DNA of 21,020 bases from Alphaproteobacteria bacterium (GCA_030746295.1 JASLMY010000062.1:1-21020); one strand, 5' to 3'. Counted from the first letter of the stretch, positions 1-7,853 are shown. The notes: generated from the letters alone by a model not told the origin. Program-made: numbers and translations.

Positions 1-2
1 GG

Positions 3-20
3 GCGGGGTGGCCACCCCGC
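3..20. repeat. Perfect 18-bp GC-rich palindrome
   Basis: Bases 3-20 form a perfect self-complementary sequence centred on GGCC. It lies about 155 bases beyond the stop codon of the minus-strand acyl-CoA ligase, so it could be part of a termination or mRNA-end structure for that transcript. There is no loop and no T-tract, so a terminator role is only a guess. Confidence 0.35.
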
Positions 21-72
21 TCACGGCATCCCGATCCTCACGGGACGCTCGATCATAGGCAATCGCAAACAG

Positions 73-155
73 ACAATAGCGAGAAGGCAAAGCCGACGAA
101 GCGATCCAGAATTTCTGCTTCCAATCTGGATTGCTTCGCTCCGCTCGCGATGACG
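73..155. repeat. Interspersed palindromic repeat of the CGTCATTGCGAG...CAATCCAGA type
   Basis: The right arm (125-155), read on the minus strand, runs from CGTCATCGCGAGCGGAGCG to AAGCAATCCAGA. This closely matches a palindromic intergenic repeat that I recall from Rickettsiales and other alphaproteobacterial genomes. The inner stem pairs 97-110 with 125-138 (14 bp, one G-T type mismatch) around a 14-base loop. The outer left arm (73-96) is recognisable but decayed. The element begins about 20 bases beyond the stop codon of the minus-strand ligase, so it would be transcribed as a 3' hairpin. The family assignment is from memory; the inverted repeat itself is directly visible. Confidence 0.7.
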
Positions 156-175
156 CCGGCGGGGTCCGACAGCGC

Positions 176-1825
176 TCAGTCGTCGATATTGGGCAGTCGA
201 TAGTCCGCGAAGGTCTCGCGCAGGCGGAGTTTGTGTACTTTTCCGGTGGCGGTGTAGGGCAGCTCGTCGACGAAGACGACGTCGTCGGGGAGCCACCAGC
301 TCGCCACCCGCTCGGCCATGTAGGCCAGGATCTCCTCCGCTCCCGCCGCCGCGCCCTCGCGCCGGACCACGATCAGCAAGGGCCGTTCTTGCCACTTCGG
401 GTGCGCCGCGCCGATCACGGCCGCCTCGCGGACGTCCGGGTGGCCCATGGCGGTGTTCTCCAACGTCACCGAGCTGATCCACTCGCCGCCCGACTTGATG
501 ACGTCCTTGGAGCGGTCGGCAAGCTCGATATAGCCATCGCCATGCAGGCGGGCGACGTCGCCGGTATGCAGCCAGCCATCCGCGTCGACGCCGGTCTCGC
601 CGACGATGCCTTGGCTCTTCCAATAGCCGGAGGCGACGATGGCGCCCTTGACCAGAAGGTGCCCCGTCGCCGCGCCGTCGTGCGGCAGGTCGTCGCCGGC
701 ATCGTCGATGAGGCGATAGCGGGTGCCGAAGGCGCGCCGGCCCTGCAGCTCGCGCCGGTCGAGCTGCGCCTCTTGGCCCAACGCCGCCTCGCCGGGGCGG
801 AGCGAAGCGCGGGTGGCGCCAATCACCTCGGTCATGCCCCAGGCCTCTGTGGCGCGGACGTCGAAGTCCTTCTCCAGCATGTCGATCAGCACGCGGGGCG
901 GCTTCGAGCCACTCATCAGCACGGTCTTCAGCGTGCTGAGGCCCAGGTTCGATTCCTTCAGGTAGTTGGCCAGCATCAGCCAGATCGTCGGCACGCCCGC
1001 ACACATGGTGACACCCTCGCCCTCGACCAGCTCGTAGAGCTTCTCGGGCTCGTAGTTGCGCCCGGTCATGACCAGCTTGTAGCCGTTCATGGGCGCGATG
1101 TAGGGGATGAACCAGCCGTTGGCGTGGAAGACGCCGGCCATCGGCATCCAGCACTCGGCCTCGCCGTCATGCACGTCGCCGCCGAGGTTGCGGCTGCTCA
1201 AGTGCAGGCAGGAGAGCCAGGACGAGCGGTGGCTGTAAACGACGCCCTTGGGATCGCCGGTGGTGCCGGAGGTGTAGCAGATGGTCGACGCCGTGCGCTC
1301 GTCGAACTCGGGCCATTCGTATTCGCCGTCCTCTGCGGCCAGCAAGGTCTCGTAGCACTGCAAGTTCGGCAACACGCTCTCGGGCATCGTCGCTTCTGGC
1401 CCCATGAAGACGTAGCCTTCGACCGTCTCCAACTGCGGCGCCAGCCGCTCGGCGAGCTCGATCGTGGCGGTGTCGATGAAGAGCCAGCGGTCCTCGGCGT
1501 GGTTGATGATGTAGACGAGCTGGGCCTCGAAGAGCCGCGGGTTGATCGTATGCAGCACCGCGCCGGTGCCGGAGATGCCGTAGAAAAGCTCGAAGTAGCG
1601 GTGCGTGTTCCATCCCAGCGCGCCGACCACGTCGCCGAAGCGGATACCGAGGCGTTTGCTCGCCTGGGCCAGCCGCTTCGTCCTGTCGTGCGCTTGGGCA
1701 TAAGTGTAGCGGTGGATGGTGTCGTCCATGTCGCGGGCCACGACCTCGACCTCGCCGTGGCACTCGGCTGCGAACCGGATCATCTCCGTCAGCAGCAACG
1801 GCGTCTCCATCATCAGCCCTTGCAT
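176..1825 (-). CDS. AMP-forming acyl-CoA synthetase (fatty-acid--CoA ligase family)
   Basis: A 549-aa member of the adenylate-forming ANL superfamily, which activates a carboxylic acid as acyl-AMP and transfers it to CoA. The phosphate-binding loop YTSGTTGDPKG is at about residues 184-194. An acidic GMTE motif lies mid-protein, and the GDVARLHGDGYIELADRSKD stretch marks the hinge to the C-terminal lid. TATGKVHK near residue 529 carries the expected catalytic lysine. The whole looks like medium/long-chain ligases of the AlkK type, but chain length cannot be read. The start is the ATG at 1825, where AAGGAGG (1840-1834) sits 8 bases upstream. The frame stays open to 2986, but that part is a shadow of the next gene. 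The gene starts 35 bases after the stop of the upstream synthetase, so the two are probably co-transcribed. Confidence 0.93.
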   Translation of the reverse strand: MQGLMMETPLLLTEMIRFAAECHGEVEVVARDMDDTIHRYTYAQAHDRTKRLAQASKRLGIRFGDVVGALGWNTHRYFELFYGISGTGAVLHTINPRLFEAQLVYIINHAEDRWLFIDTATIELAERLAPQLETVEGYVFMGPEATMPESVLPNLQCYETLLAAEDGEYEWPEFDERTASTICYTSGTTGDPKGVVYSHRSSWLSCLHLSSRNLGGDVHDGEAECWMPMAGVFHANGWFIPYIAPMNGYKLVMTGRNYEPEKLYELVEGEGVTMCAGVPTIWLMLANYLKESNLGLSTLKTVLMSGSKPPRVLIDMLEKDFDVRATEAWGMTEVIGATRASLRPGEAALGQEAQLDRRELQGRRAFGTRYRLIDDAGDDLPHDGAATGHLLVKGAIVASGYWKSQGIVGETGVDADGWLHTGDVARLHGDGYIELADRSKDVIKSGGEWISSVTLENTAMGHPDVREAAVIGAAHPKWQERPLLIVVRREGAAAGAEEILAYMAERVASWWLPDDVVFVDELPYTATGKVHKLRLRETFADYRLPNIDD

Positions 1826-1860
1826 CGCGTCGGCCTCCTTCGTCCTTCGATGCGCCGCCG

Positions 1861-3390
1861 TCAAATCCGGCGGCCGGCGTCCTGCCAGTAGGGCTCGCGG
1901 AGCTTGCGCTTGAAGATCTTGCCGGAATCCTCGCGCGGCAGGTCGTCGTGGAAGGCGATGAGGCGAGGCAGCTTGTAGCCGGCGAGATGTTCGCCGAGAT
2001 AGTCGCGAATCGCCGCTTCGCTCGCCGCCGCTCCCGGCGTCAGGGTCACCGCCGCGGCCACGGATTCGCCGAACTGGTCGTCGGGGATGCCGAAGACGGC
2101 GCAGTCGGCGACACCGGGGGCCTGGATCAGCACCGCCTCGATCTCGGCCGGGTAGATGTTGACGCCGCCCGAGATCACCATGTCGCGCTTGCGGTCGCAG
2201 AGGAAGAGGTAGCCGTCCTCGTCCAGGAAACCGACGTCGCCGTTGGTGACGAGGCCCTCGCGCTCGATCTCGCGGCGGTCGTCGTCGCGCTTGTGATAGG
2301 TGAAGTCGGTCAGCATGGTGATCGACATGTAGATCTCGCCTTCGACGCCCGGCGGTTGGGGCCGGCCCTCGCCGTCGAGGATCCGGACCTCGGTCCCCGG
2401 CATCGGCAGGCCGACGGTGCCGGGCTTGGCGAGCGCGTGCTCGCTGGTGGCGATCGTCACCAGGCCGGCCTCGGTGGAGCCGTAGTATTCGTTGATCACC
2501 GGCCCCCACCACTCGATCATGCGGCGCTTGACCTCCGGCGGGCAGGGGGCGGCACCGTGGATGACGTATTCGAGCGAGGAGAGGTCGTAGCGTGTCCGCA
2601 CCTCGTCCGGCAGCGCCAGCAGGCGGACGAACATCGTCGGCACCAGGTGCATGTGGCTGAGCCGCCGGGCCTCGATCTGGCGCAACAGCTCCTCGGCATC
2701 GAAGCGCGGCATCAGGTGCAGGTTGGTGCCGAGACCGAGCGCCATGCGGGCATAGGCGGCGGGCGCGCTGTGATACATCGGCCCGGTCATTGCCGCGTTG
2801 GCGCCCGGGCGAACGCCGAAGTCCCGGAGCGCCAGCTTCAGCATCTCCTCGTACTCCACCGGCGACGCCGGCTCGCGGCGCACGCCCTTGGGCCGGCCGG
2901 TGGTGCCGGAGGTGTAGATCATGCTGCCGCGCGCCAGCGCCGGCTCGCCCTCGAAGGGCGTTTGCCCGGCCAGCCATTCCGACCAATCGGTCAGGCCTGC
3001 GGGCACCGCCGCGGCGGAGTCGGGGATGGCGTAGGCGGCCTGGATCTCGGGCGGCGTCTCGGCGATGAAGACAGGCAGGCCATCAGGGATGTCACCCTGC
3101 ATCGCGGGCAGCAGGTCGGCATGGATCAACAGCGCCTTGGCGTCGCAGTCTTGGATGATGTAGGCGGCTTCCTCGCCGGTGAAGTGCCAGTTGACGGGCA
3201 CCGAGTAGGCGCCGATCAGGCCCGCACCCTGCATCGCCACCAGCATCGGAATATCGTTCCGGGTCATCAGCGCGATGGCGTCGCCCTCGCCGATGCCGAG
3301 GGCCCGGAAGCCGCTCGCTGCCTTCGCCCCTTCTCGCTCGTAGTCGTCGAGCGACAGGACCCGCTCGCCGCTGGTGATCGAATAACTCAT
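1861..3390 (-). CDS. Second AMP-forming acyl-CoA synthetase
   Basis: A 509-aa ANL-superfamily ligase. It carries the P-loop YTSGTTGRPKG (about residues 159-169), the YYGSTEAG acidic motif, the DGYLFLCDRKRDMVISGG hinge region and the C-terminal lysine motif SGKIFKRKLRE (Lys about 491). It is only distantly similar to the ligase just downstream (176-1825), so this is not a recent tandem duplication. The FCS/bile-acid-CoA-ligase-like pattern suggests an aromatic, branched or other non-standard acid, but that is inference. The start at 3390 (ATG) has only a weak purine-rich leader (GGGGCGGCGC), so initiation may be weak. An internal alternative start is not evident. It is probably in one transcript with the downstream ligase. 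Confidence 0.92.
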   Translation of the reverse strand: MSYSITSGERVLSLDDYEREGAKAASGFRALGIGEGDAIALMTRNDIPMLVAMQGAGLIGAYSVPVNWHFTGEEAAYIIQDCDAKALLIHADLLPAMQGDIPDGLPVFIAETPPEIQAAYAIPDSAAAVPAGLTDWSEWLAGQTPFEGEPALARGSMIYTSGTTGRPKGVRREPASPVEYEEMLKLALRDFGVRPGANAAMTGPMYHSAPAAYARMALGLGTNLHLMPRFDAEELLRQIEARRLSHMHLVPTMFVRLLALPDEVRTRYDLSSLEYVIHGAAPCPPEVKRRMIEWWGPVINEYYGSTEAGLVTIATSEHALAKPGTVGLPMPGTEVRILDGEGRPQPPGVEGEIYMSITMLTDFTYHKRDDDRREIEREGLVTNGDVGFLDEDGYLFLCDRKRDMVISGGVNIYPAEIEAVLIQAPGVADCAVFGIPDDQFGESVAAAVTLTPGAAASEAAIRDYLGEHLAGYKLPRLIAFHDDLPREDSGKIFKRKLREPYWQDAGRRI

Positions 3391-3482
3391 GCGCCGCCCC
3401 TGGCCCGCGAAGAAGGAGGCGGCAGTCTCTCAGACCGGCCGAAGCGCTGTCAAAGCGGCCGACGGCGGCCGGGGCCAAAGCT

Positions 3483-3707
3483 TCAGTGAATGGCGATCGA
3501 AGCCGGGTGCAGGGCGGCGTCCATCAGCTCGCGGACCGCGGCCGCCACCGTCCGCCAGGCGGTCGCCTGCGCGTCGTTGCCGCTGGTCTCGTACTCGGCG
3601 ACGGTCCGGTCGACGATCGACGTGGCCTCGGGCCCGTAGGCCAGGATCGCCGCCTCGGCCGCGAGCCAGATGTCGCTGCTCGGAATGTCGAAGGTTTGGG
3701 TCGCCAT
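3483..3707 (-). CDS. Small conserved-looking hypothetical protein (74 aa)
   Basis: A 74-aa soluble, Ala-rich, predicted alpha-helical protein with no signal peptide, membrane segment or cysteine. I do not recognise a family. The N-terminus MATQTFDIPSSDIWLAAEAA is followed by two amphipathic helical stretches separated by YETSGNDAQATAWRTV. The start at 3707 was chosen because AAGGAGA (3720-3714) lies 6 bases upstream; the frame extends to 3749 without ribosome-site support. It lies 92 bases upstream of the synthetase pair on the same strand and could be the first gene of that transcript. The length, ribosome-binding site and codon use support a real gene. Confidence 0.7.
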   Translation of the reverse strand: MATQTFDIPSSDIWLAAEAAILAYGPEATSIVDRTVAEYETSGNDAQATAWRTVAAAVRELMDAALHPASIAIH

Positions 3708-3825
3708 CTCGTGTCTCCTTAAGCTCTGCCGTCGGACTCTGGCTAGCAAGAGACGGGCCGCACGACGGCCACCGTAACTATCTGATGATAAACGCTGAAT
3801 TCAAACGCTTGCGGCGATGCCCGGC

Positions 3826-3848
3826 GCCCCGGCAAGTCTTGCCGGGGC
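3826..3848 (-). terminator. GC-rich hairpin downstream of the aminotransferase gene
   Basis: A 10-bp perfect stem (GCCCCGGCAA pairing with TTGCCGGGGC) with a 3-base loop lies 30 bases past the aminotransferase stop codon in the direction of transcription. No U-tract follows on either strand, so it is not a textbook intrinsic terminator. In high-GC genomes such stems often mark operon ends. It separates the aminotransferase cluster from the 74-aa gene. Confidence 0.5.
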
Positions 3849-3878
3849 CGATCGCCGCCCGGGCGGGTCCAATTCGGC

Positions 3879-5030
3879 CTAGCTGAAGGCCTGCTCCATC
3901 CGGTCGAGGGCCTCCGACAGCTTGTCTTCGGCGCTGGCGAAGCAGAGCCGGAGGTAGCCCTCGTTGCCCGGCCCGAAGGCGGTGCCGGGGGCGAGGCCGA
4001 CGCGTGATTGCAGGACCAGGTCCTGGGCGAACTTCAAATCGTCCTCCAGGCCGTCGATCGAGAAGAAGGCGTAGAAGGCGGCTTCGGGCCGGCTGATCCG
4101 GACCCGGTCGATACCGGCCAGGCGCTGGAAGATGAAATCGCGGCCACGCCGGCAATAGTCGACCATCTCGGCGACGAAGTCGTCGCCTTCGCGGATCGCG
4201 GTGATGCCGGCATGCTGGACGAAGCTGGTGGCACCTGTGTTGTTGATGCCCGAGAGGTCGCCGAAGCGGTCTCCGAGTGCTGCGGGGTGCACGATCCAGC
4301 CGAGCCGCCAGCCGGTCATCGCCCAGGACTTGGAGAAGGAGTGGACGACGAAGAGGGCATCCTCGGGCTCCGCGACCTCGAGGAATGACGGCGAGACGGC
4401 GCGGTCGTAGACGATCCGGTGGTAGACCTCGTCGGCGATGATCCAGATGCCGCGCTCGCGGCAGAAGGCGAGCACGGCGCGTTGCTCGTCCGTCGTCATC
4501 ATCCAGCCGGTCGGGTTCGAGGGCGAGGCGATGAAAAGCGCCTTGGTGCGCTCGTCGCAGGCCGCGAAGAGCTGCTCCAGGTCGAGCCGCCAGCCGTCGG
4601 GGCCGTCCGCCAAGCGGACATGGCGGCACTCCCCGCCCATGGTCTCGACGGCATAGAAGATGTTGGGCCAGACCGGCGAGGGCATGACGACGTTGTCGCC
4701 GTTGTCGACCAGAAACTCGACCGCAATCATGATCGCGGTCATGCCCGAGCCGGTGACCGTGACCCGCTCCAGGTCCAGCGGTATCGCCCACTGCGCCTCC
4801 ATATAGTCGCGGATCGCCTCGCGCAGCGGCAGAATGCCGCGCTTGTGAACGTAGCGGGTGTGGCCATCGCGGATCGCCTGGATCGCCGCCTCGCCGATGA
4901 AATCGGGCGTCGGCAGGTCCGATTCCCCGAACCAGAGCGGGATGATGTCCGGATCACCCACCGCGAGCTTGGAGACGGCGCCGATCCGTTGCGGCGGCAT
5001 GTCGGCGATGGCACGGCGAATCGGCGTCAT
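3879..5030 (-). CDS. Pyridoxal-phosphate-dependent aminotransferase (class I/II, fold type I)
   Basis: A 383-aa fold-type-I aminotransferase, near the aspartate/aromatic-aminotransferase-like class I/II families. Visible cofactor elements are SNPTG (Asn172), DEVY (Asp200, Tyr203) and SFSKSWAMTGWRLGW, with Schiff-base Lys234. A C-terminal YLRLCF carries the carboxylate-binding Arg. The length is typical. It should swap an amino group between an amino acid and a 2-oxo acid; the substrate is unknown. The start is the ATG at 5030, preceded by GGAGGG about 8 bases upstream; the longer open frame upstream (to 5891) is the shadow of the next gene. It follows the lactonase-like gene by 32 bases and is probably the last gene of the hydratase/lactonase/aminotransferase cluster. 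Confidence 0.94.
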   Translation of the reverse strand: MTPIRRAIADMPPQRIGAVSKLAVGDPDIIPLWFGESDLPTPDFIGEAAIQAIRDGHTRYVHKRGILPLREAIRDYMEAQWAIPLDLERVTVTGSGMTAIMIAVEFLVDNGDNVVMPSPVWPNIFYAVETMGGECRHVRLADGPDGWRLDLEQLFAACDERTKALFIASPSNPTGWMMTTDEQRAVLAFCRERGIWIIADEVYHRIVYDRAVSPSFLEVAEPEDALFVVHSFSKSWAMTGWRLGWIVHPAALGDRFGDLSGINNTGATSFVQHAGITAIREGDDFVAEMVDYCRRGRDFIFQRLAGIDRVRISRPEAAFYAFFSIDGLEDDLKFAQDLVLQSRVGLAPGTAFGPGNEGYLRLCFASAEDKLSEALDRMEQAFS

Positions 5031-5062
5031 GGTTGTTACCCTCCAACGGTGCGAGCAGGTTC

Positions 5063-5854
5063 TTACAAGACGGCGATGCCGTCGGCCACCGTCTCGAGGC
5101 GCGATAGCACCTGGATGTCGTGGCCGGGCAGGATCAGCGCTTCGGACGCGGCCAGCCGACGGCAGCGGGCATAGCCGTCCAGCAGCCCCGGAATATCGTG
5201 ATGCAACGGATCGAGGCTGCATTCGTCCAGGTGCCGCCAAGTCTTGATCGCGTCCGAGGCGATAACGGCGGTGCCACGTTCGGTCTCGACACTGACCACC
5301 TGCAGGCCGGCGGTGTGGCCGCCGACGAAGTGCACGCCGATGCCGGGGAAGAGCGTCTCGTCGCCGTCGACGAAGCTGACGCGCCCGGCCAGGTTCAAGC
5401 GCACGAATGCGGCGATGTCGTCGGCTTCGACCGGCTCGTTGAAGACCGCGTGGCGGGCCTGTGGGCCGGTCCAGAAGGCCATCTCGCGCCGCTGCAGGTG
5501 AAAGACGGCCGCGGGAAAGAGGGCCCAGTTGCCGGCATGGTCCCAGTGCAGATGGGTGACGATCAGGTCGCTGACCGTTGCCGGCTCGATGCCGATCTCG
5601 CGCAGCCCGTCGCCGGGGCAGCGCCGGCGCTCGCGGCCGTTCGCCAGGGCCTTTTCCTCGGAGAAGCCCATGTCGACGACGACGGTCCGCTCGTCGTTCT
5701 GGATCGCCCACATGAAGTAGGAGATGTCGATCGCCTCGTCGGCGTCGAAGCCGCCTGCGAGCCGGCTGTGGGCGAGCGCGCCGGCCATGTAGAGCTCGCC
5801 GGCGGTGCCCGGGCGGCGGGCGTATTCGATGGCGTAGATCCGGTAGGGGTCCAA
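5063..5854 (-). CDS. Metallo-beta-lactamase-fold hydrolase, N-acyl homoserine lactonase-like
   Basis: A 263-aa metallo-beta-lactamase fold protein with the full two-metal ligand set: HLHWDH (His101, His103, Asp105, His106), His180 in GGHTAG, Asp201 in ASDAIK and His245 in PGHD. Length and ligand spacing resemble the AHL-lactonase (AiiA/AttM-like) branch, which hydrolyses lactone rings. Many such proteins in catabolic operons act on gamma-lactones or other esters instead. The start is a TTG at 5854, with GAGGGA upstream and no ATG fitting the N-terminus (DPYRIYAIEYARR). The gap to the upstream hydratase gene is only 11 bases, so translation is probably coupled. No LuxI/LuxR-type gene is visible, which argues for a metabolic role. 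Confidence 0.88.
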   Translation of the reverse strand: MDPYRIYAIEYARRPGTAGELYMAGALAHSRLAGGFDADEAIDISYFMWAIQNDERTVVVDMGFSEEKALANGRERRRCPGDGLREIGIEPATVSDLIVTHLHWDHAGNWALFPAAVFHLQRREMAFWTGPQARHAVFNEPVEADDIAAFVRLNLAGRVSFVDGDETLFPGIGVHFVGGHTAGLQVVSVETERGTAVIASDAIKTWRHLDECSLDPLHHDIPGLLDGYARCRRLAASEALILPGHDIQVLSRLETVADGIAVL

Positions 5855-5865
5855 GCCGGGTCCCT

Positions 5866-6690
5866 CTAGCGCCCGGTGAAGGCGGGGGCACGCTTCTCTA
5901 GGAAGTGGGCGACGCCTTCCTTGAAGTCCTCGCTGTCGAAGCTGCCGACCATCTCGTCGTCGGCGGTTTCGGTCGCCTGGCCGAGGCTCTGGAACTGGGC
6001 CTTGTAGAGCTGCGACTTCATCACTCGCATCGAGCGCGGCGAGGCGAGCGTCGCGAGTTCCAGCGCGTAGGCGTGGACTTCGTCGCGGAAACTTTCCTCG
6101 GGGAAGACCTGGGCGACGAGACCGAGGCGGAGCGCTTCCGCCGCCGTTACCTTGCGGGCCGAGAGCAAGAGGTCCAAGGCGCCCTGCAGGCCGATCAACT
6201 GCGGCAGCATCCAGCTGATGCCGTGCTCGGCGATCAGGCCGCGGCGCGAGAAGGCAGTTGTGAACATGACCGATTCCGAGGCCAAGCGGATATCGGTATA
6301 GAGCGCCATCACCATGCCCAGTCCCGCCACGGGGCCGTTGAGGGCACCGATGACCGGCTTCGGCACGGTCGGGAAATAGCTGTAGCGGCGCGAGAAGTCT
6401 TCCGGCAGGGCCAGGCCACCCGGGATCGGCCCGGTTTCGGACTCGAACTGCCGTTCGCCGCCGTCGTCCTGGATGCCGGACAGAAGCGACATGTCCGCAC
6501 CGGCGCAGAAACCGCGGCCGGCGCCGGTCAGCACGATGACGCGGACGGCGTCGTCCTCGGTCGCCCAGATCATCGCCTCGCGGACCTCACGCTCCATCAC
6601 CCGGGTCCAGGCGTTGAGCTTGTCCGGGCGATTGAGCGTGATCGTGGCGACGCCCTCTGTGCTCTCGTAAAGGATCTCCTGAACGCCCAT
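5866..6690 (-). CDS. Enoyl-CoA hydratase/isomerase (crotonase) family protein
   Basis: A 274-aa crotonase-fold protein. The oxyanion-hole segments FCAGADMSLLSG (residues 61-72) and NGPVAGLG (118-125) are present. The two glutamates of classical 2-enoyl-CoA hydratase do not appear: the first position falls on Val127 in GLGMVMALY and the second on Phe147 in TTAFSRRG. Instead it has the RRGLIAEHGISWMLPQLIG block (149-167), seen in a large crotonase subgroup whose reactions vary. Hydratase activity should therefore not be assumed. The start ATG at 6690 has GGAGGA 5 bases upstream. It heads the minus-strand cluster with the lactonase-like and aminotransferase genes. Confidence 0.92.
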   Translation of the reverse strand: MGVQEILYESTEGVATITLNRPDKLNAWTRVMEREVREAMIWATEDDAVRVIVLTGAGRGFCAGADMSLLSGIQDDGGERQFESETGPIPGGLALPEDFSRRYSYFPTVPKPVIGALNGPVAGLGMVMALYTDIRLASESVMFTTAFSRRGLIAEHGISWMLPQLIGLQGALDLLLSARKVTAAEALRLGLVAQVFPEESFRDEVHAYALELATLASPRSMRVMKSQLYKAQFQSLGQATETADDEMVGSFDSEDFKEGVAHFLEKRAPAFTGR

Positions 6691-6806
6691 CTCGTCCTCC
6701 TTCTCGGCCGGGTCGATCGGCCCGAGTTTAGCCCGTCCGGCGCGACGAAACCTAGCCCCGGCCCGGCGAGGCGGCTACACTGGTGACGGACCGAGGGGAA
6801 ACAGGG
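6691..6806. promoter_or_regulatory. Divergent intergenic region, probable back-to-back promoters
   Basis: This 116-base stretch separates the start of the minus-strand hydratase gene from the start of the plus-strand NTF2-like gene, so promoters for both should lie here. A weak TACACT at 6776-6781 could be a -10 box for the plus-strand gene, but no convincing -35 box is seen. The role rests on position rather than motif. Confidence 0.4.
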
Positions 6807-7214
6807 ATGAGCGAGCGGGCAGCCGTTCTCTTCGCCAACGAGGTTTTCTACCGTGCCTTCGCCGACCGCGATCTGGCGGCGATGGACGCGGCCTGGGCGC
6901 GCCGGGCGCCGGTCGTCTGCATCCATCCCGGCTGGCCGCCGTTGGAGGGCCGCGAGCCGGTGATGGAGAGCTGGCGCGCGATCCTCGCCAACCCCGACTC
7001 TCCGTCGACGCAGCCGCGCGGCGCCGAGGCCTACCTGCACGGCGAGGCCGCCTTCGTCGTCTGCTACGAGGAGATCGAGGCCCAGTACCTGATCGCTACC
7101 AACATCTTCGTCCGCGAGGACGGCCTTTGGCGCCTGGTGCACCACCAGGCCGGCCCGACCAGCGGCGAGCCCCCGGAGGAGGACGAGGAGGCGGGCCGAC
7201 GGACGGTGAATTGA
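6807..7214 (+). CDS. NTF2/SnoaL-like fold protein
   Basis: A 135-aa protein resembling the nuclear transport factor 2-like (SnoaL/DUF4440) cone-fold family. It has an N-terminal helix pair (ANEVFYRAFADRDLAAMDAAW), the VCIHPGWPPLEGREPVMESW segment typical of this group, and a C-terminal strand pair ending in WRLVHHQAG. Such proteins are small isomerases, hydrolases or ligand-binding domains, and the role here is unknown. The acidic tail (GEPPEEDEEAG) is probably disordered. The start at 6807 was chosen because GAGGGGAA lies about 8 bases upstream; a GTG at 6783 is in frame but unsupported. It is divergent from the hydratase operon and convergent with the dioxygenase gene 36 bases away. Confidence 0.85.
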   Translation: MSERAAVLFANEVFYRAFADRDLAAMDAAWARRAPVVCIHPGWPPLEGREPVMESWRAILANPDSPSTQPRGAEAYLHGEAAFVVCYEEIEAQYLIATNIFVREDGLWRLVHHQAGPTSGEPPEEDEEAGRRTVN

Positions 7215-7250
7215 GCCGGTCGCCGGCAGACGCGGCGTGCCGCCGGGTCG

Positions 7251-7832
7251 TCAGCTAAAGGTCGGCGCGGCGGCTGTCGTCACCCAGCCGTCGGGCGGCT
7301 TGCCCTTGCCGGGGTGAAGGGCGCCGCAGGCGGGGCAGTGGCGGGCGGCCTCGTCGGCATGGAAGGCGTCGTAGATGCCGGGCAGTTGGCTGACGATGCC
7401 GCTGGCTGACGTCAGCGCCGCCTCGACGCGATGCACCAGCGCCTCGCATTCGAAGCAGTACCACTCGAAGGCCTCGGTCATGCCGAACATGCGCGGCGAC
7501 TCGACGACGATGCCGATCGATCCGGGCTCCGGGCGCTGCGGCGCGTGGCGGACATGCGGCGGCAGGAAGAAGACCTCGCCCTCGGCAATCGGTACATCGT
7601 AGATCCGGCCACCGTCCGCGATCTTCAGGACCATGTTGCCGCGGTATTGGAAGAACCACTCCTCGACCGGGTCGTCGTGGAAGTCGACCCGGGTGTTGGG
7701 GCCGCCGACGACCATGACGATCATGCCGGTGTCCTCGTGCAGCATCTTGTTGCCGACCGGAGGCTTCAGAAGCTGCCGGTTCTCCTCGATCCAACGCTCG
7801 AAATTGAAGGCCTTGAGCTTCGGGTGCTCCAC
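7251..7832 (-). CDS. haaO: 3-hydroxyanthranilate 3,4-dioxygenase
   Basis: A 193-aa cupin that opens the ring of 3-hydroxyanthranilate to 2-amino-3-carboxymuconate semialdehyde in tryptophan/kynurenine or 2-nitrobenzoate degradation. Catalytic iron ligands of the family fit His52, Glu58 and a His in PPHVRH (93 or 96). Substrate-binding residues fit Arg48, Arg100 and Glu111. The second, rubredoxin-like iron site of bacterial enzymes is complete (Cys126-x2-Cys129 and Cys166-x2-Cys169). The length matches the bacterial form. The start is a GTG at 7832 with GGGAGG upstream. It follows an acyl-CoA dehydrogenase gene by 21 bases, and no other kynurenine-pathway gene is in the window, so its pathway is unclear. 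The older symbol nbaC is also used for this family. Confidence 0.93.
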   Translation of the reverse strand: MEHPKLKAFNFERWIEENRQLLKPPVGNKMLHEDTGMIVMVVGGPNTRVDFHDDPVEEWFFQYRGNMVLKIADGGRIYDVPIAEGEVFFLPPHVRHAPQRPEPGSIGIVVESPRMFGMTEAFEWYCFECEALVHRVEAALTSASGIVSQLPGIYDAFHADEAARHCPACGALHPGKGKPPDGWVTTAAAPTFS

Positions 7833-7853
7833 AGTCCTGCCCTCCCGTGCCGC

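Noticed and set aside
131..1891. Long plus-strand open frame opposite the ligase
   Set aside because: Antisense shadow caused by high GC. It has no family motif, while the minus strand carries all ANL motifs. The same applies to the long frames 1948-3489, 7431-9044, 14801-16843 and 16587-17789.
1826..2986. Apparent fusion: the ligase frame (176-1825) continues open to 2986, giving a 936-residue protein
   Set aside because: The extra N-terminal part is an arginine/alanine-rich shadow of the upstream synthetase in another frame. The ATG at 1825 has a strong SD and the normal family N-terminus.
5063..5854. Quorum-quenching system
   Set aside because: The fold supports a lactonase-like hydrolase, but there is no LuxI/LuxR-type gene or other signalling context, so this is not claimed.
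5031..5891. Apparent N-terminal extension of the aminotransferase to 5891
   Set aside because: It is a shadow of the metallo-beta-lactamase-fold gene, whose full ligand set lies in the other frame. The aminotransferase has its own SD before 5030.
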